Notes under the pieces: generated by a model
Database searches by the model: none
What the model was told of the DNA's origin: nothing
What the model saw: the letters and a program-made list of their open reading frames with translations, nothing else
Shown: in pieces, positions 5,809 through 6,167 of the stretch
Numbering within the stretch: position 1 is the stretch's first letter
Layout of the letters: each line of letters starts with the position of its first letter
Assembly (NCBI GenBank): GCA_013694685.1
Contig: JACDBY010000280.1
Location: forward strand, 1-6,167
DNA length: 6,167 bases
Source: Actinomycetota bacterium
GTDB lineage: Bacteria; Actinomycetota; Thermoleophilia; Gaiellales; Gaiellaceae
Reading direction: 5' to 3'
Position numbers and translations under genes: made by a program

Positions 5809-6167
5809 GCCTCCGCGACGAGGTGACGGCGCTCCTCCAGGAGCTCCTCCGACTCGACACGGTCAACCCGCCGGGGAACGAGACGCTCGCGGCCGAGTGT
5901 CTGCGCGCGTACCTGTCACGCAACGGCATCGAGACCGCGCTCGTCGCTCGCACGCCCGACCGGGCGAATCTCGTGGCCCGCCTCCCCGGGGGCGACGGCC
6001 CGAGCCTGCTCCTCCTCGCGCACACGGACACGGTGCTCGCCGAGCCGGGCGAATGGGCGCGCGATCCCTGGTCCGGCGACCTCGTCGACGGCGAGGTCTG
6101 GGGTCGCGGCGCGCTCGACATGAAGGGTCATGCCGCGGCCGCGGCGGTCGCGTTCGCCTCGCTCGCC
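5805..6167 (+). CDS. M20 family metallopeptidase/amidohydrolase, N-terminal part (3' end outside window)
   Basis: The first 121 residues are present and open to the window edge. M20 enzymes are di-zinc hydrolases of amide bonds, such as ArgE, DapE, carboxypeptidase G2 and aminoacylase. LLRLDTVNPPGNE (15-27) is the common N-terminal segment. LLLLAHTDTV (68-77) carries metal ligand His73 and Asp75, the residue that orients it. WGRGALDMKGHAAA (99-112) carries the bridging metal ligand Asp105. The catalytic Glu and remaining ligands lie outside. The GTG start sits in a GTGA overlap with the dioxygenase stop, and GAGCAGG just upstream may serve as a weak RBS; re-initiation by terminating ribosomes is likely. 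The substrate is unknown. The tight coupling hints at an acyl or formyl amide related to the dioxygenase product, but a general peptidase or deacetylase remains possible. Confidence 0.92.
   Translation, partial: MSLRDEVTALLQELLRLDTVNPPGNETLAAECLRAYLSRNGIETALVARTPDRANLVARLPGGDGPSLLLLAHTDTVLAEPGEWARDPWSGDLVDGEVWGRGALDMKGHAAAAAVAFASLA

Noticed and set aside
1..6167. Search for CRISPR arrays, tRNA/rRNA, insertion sequences, toxin-antitoxin or phage-defence genes
   Set aside because: No repeat-spacer pattern, RNA gene, transposase motif or defence signature was seen on either strand.

Overview
The window is GC-rich chromosomal DNA with dense gene packing. Codons favour C or G in the third position (CTC, GAG, TCG, GCG), GTG and TTG starts are common, and the peroxiredoxin is AhpE-like. 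Together these suggest a high-GC actinobacterium, possibly of the deep-branching Thermoleophilia/Gaiellales type; the lineage is an inference and cannot be settled here. No rRNA, tRNA, CRISPR, IS element or prophage signal was seen.

Layout. (1) Positions 1-937, minus strand: N-terminal 312 residues of a large-type AAA ATPase, as in LuxR-family regulators, running off the left edge. (2) Positions 938-1052: a 115-bp divergent intergenic region with a tandem 10-bp repeat, a possible -10 element and the ribosome binding site (RBS) of the next gene. (3) Positions 1053-2408, plus: a complete class III PLP aminotransferase with a TTG start. (4) Positions 2405-3175, minus: an alpha/beta hydrolase, convergent with the aminotransferase and overlapping it by 4 bp. 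(5) Positions 3176-3296: a 121-bp gap with two inverted repeats. (6) Positions 3297-3806, minus: an AhpE-like peroxiredoxin whose start overlaps the end of (7) rarA, 3787-5070 minus, by 20 bp, so the two form an operon. (8) Positions 5080-5808, plus: a short, divergent member of the tryptophan 2,3-dioxygenase heme family, whose start codon lies only 9 bp from that of rarA. (9) Positions 5805-6167, plus: the N-terminal part of an M20 metallohydrolase overlapping the dioxygenase gene by 4 bp and running off the right edge.

How the genes work together. rarA and the peroxiredoxin gene are translationally coupled, pairing replication-fork maintenance with peroxide removal. The dioxygenase and M20 genes are likewise coupled. 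One hypothesis is that the M20 enzyme hydrolyses the dioxygenase product, taking the place of a kynurenine formamidase. The truncated ATPase may regulate the divergent aminotransferase gene. Most of the window is ordinary housekeeping or catabolic sequence. The best leads are the dioxygenase/M20 pair and the structured intergenic region at 3176-3296.
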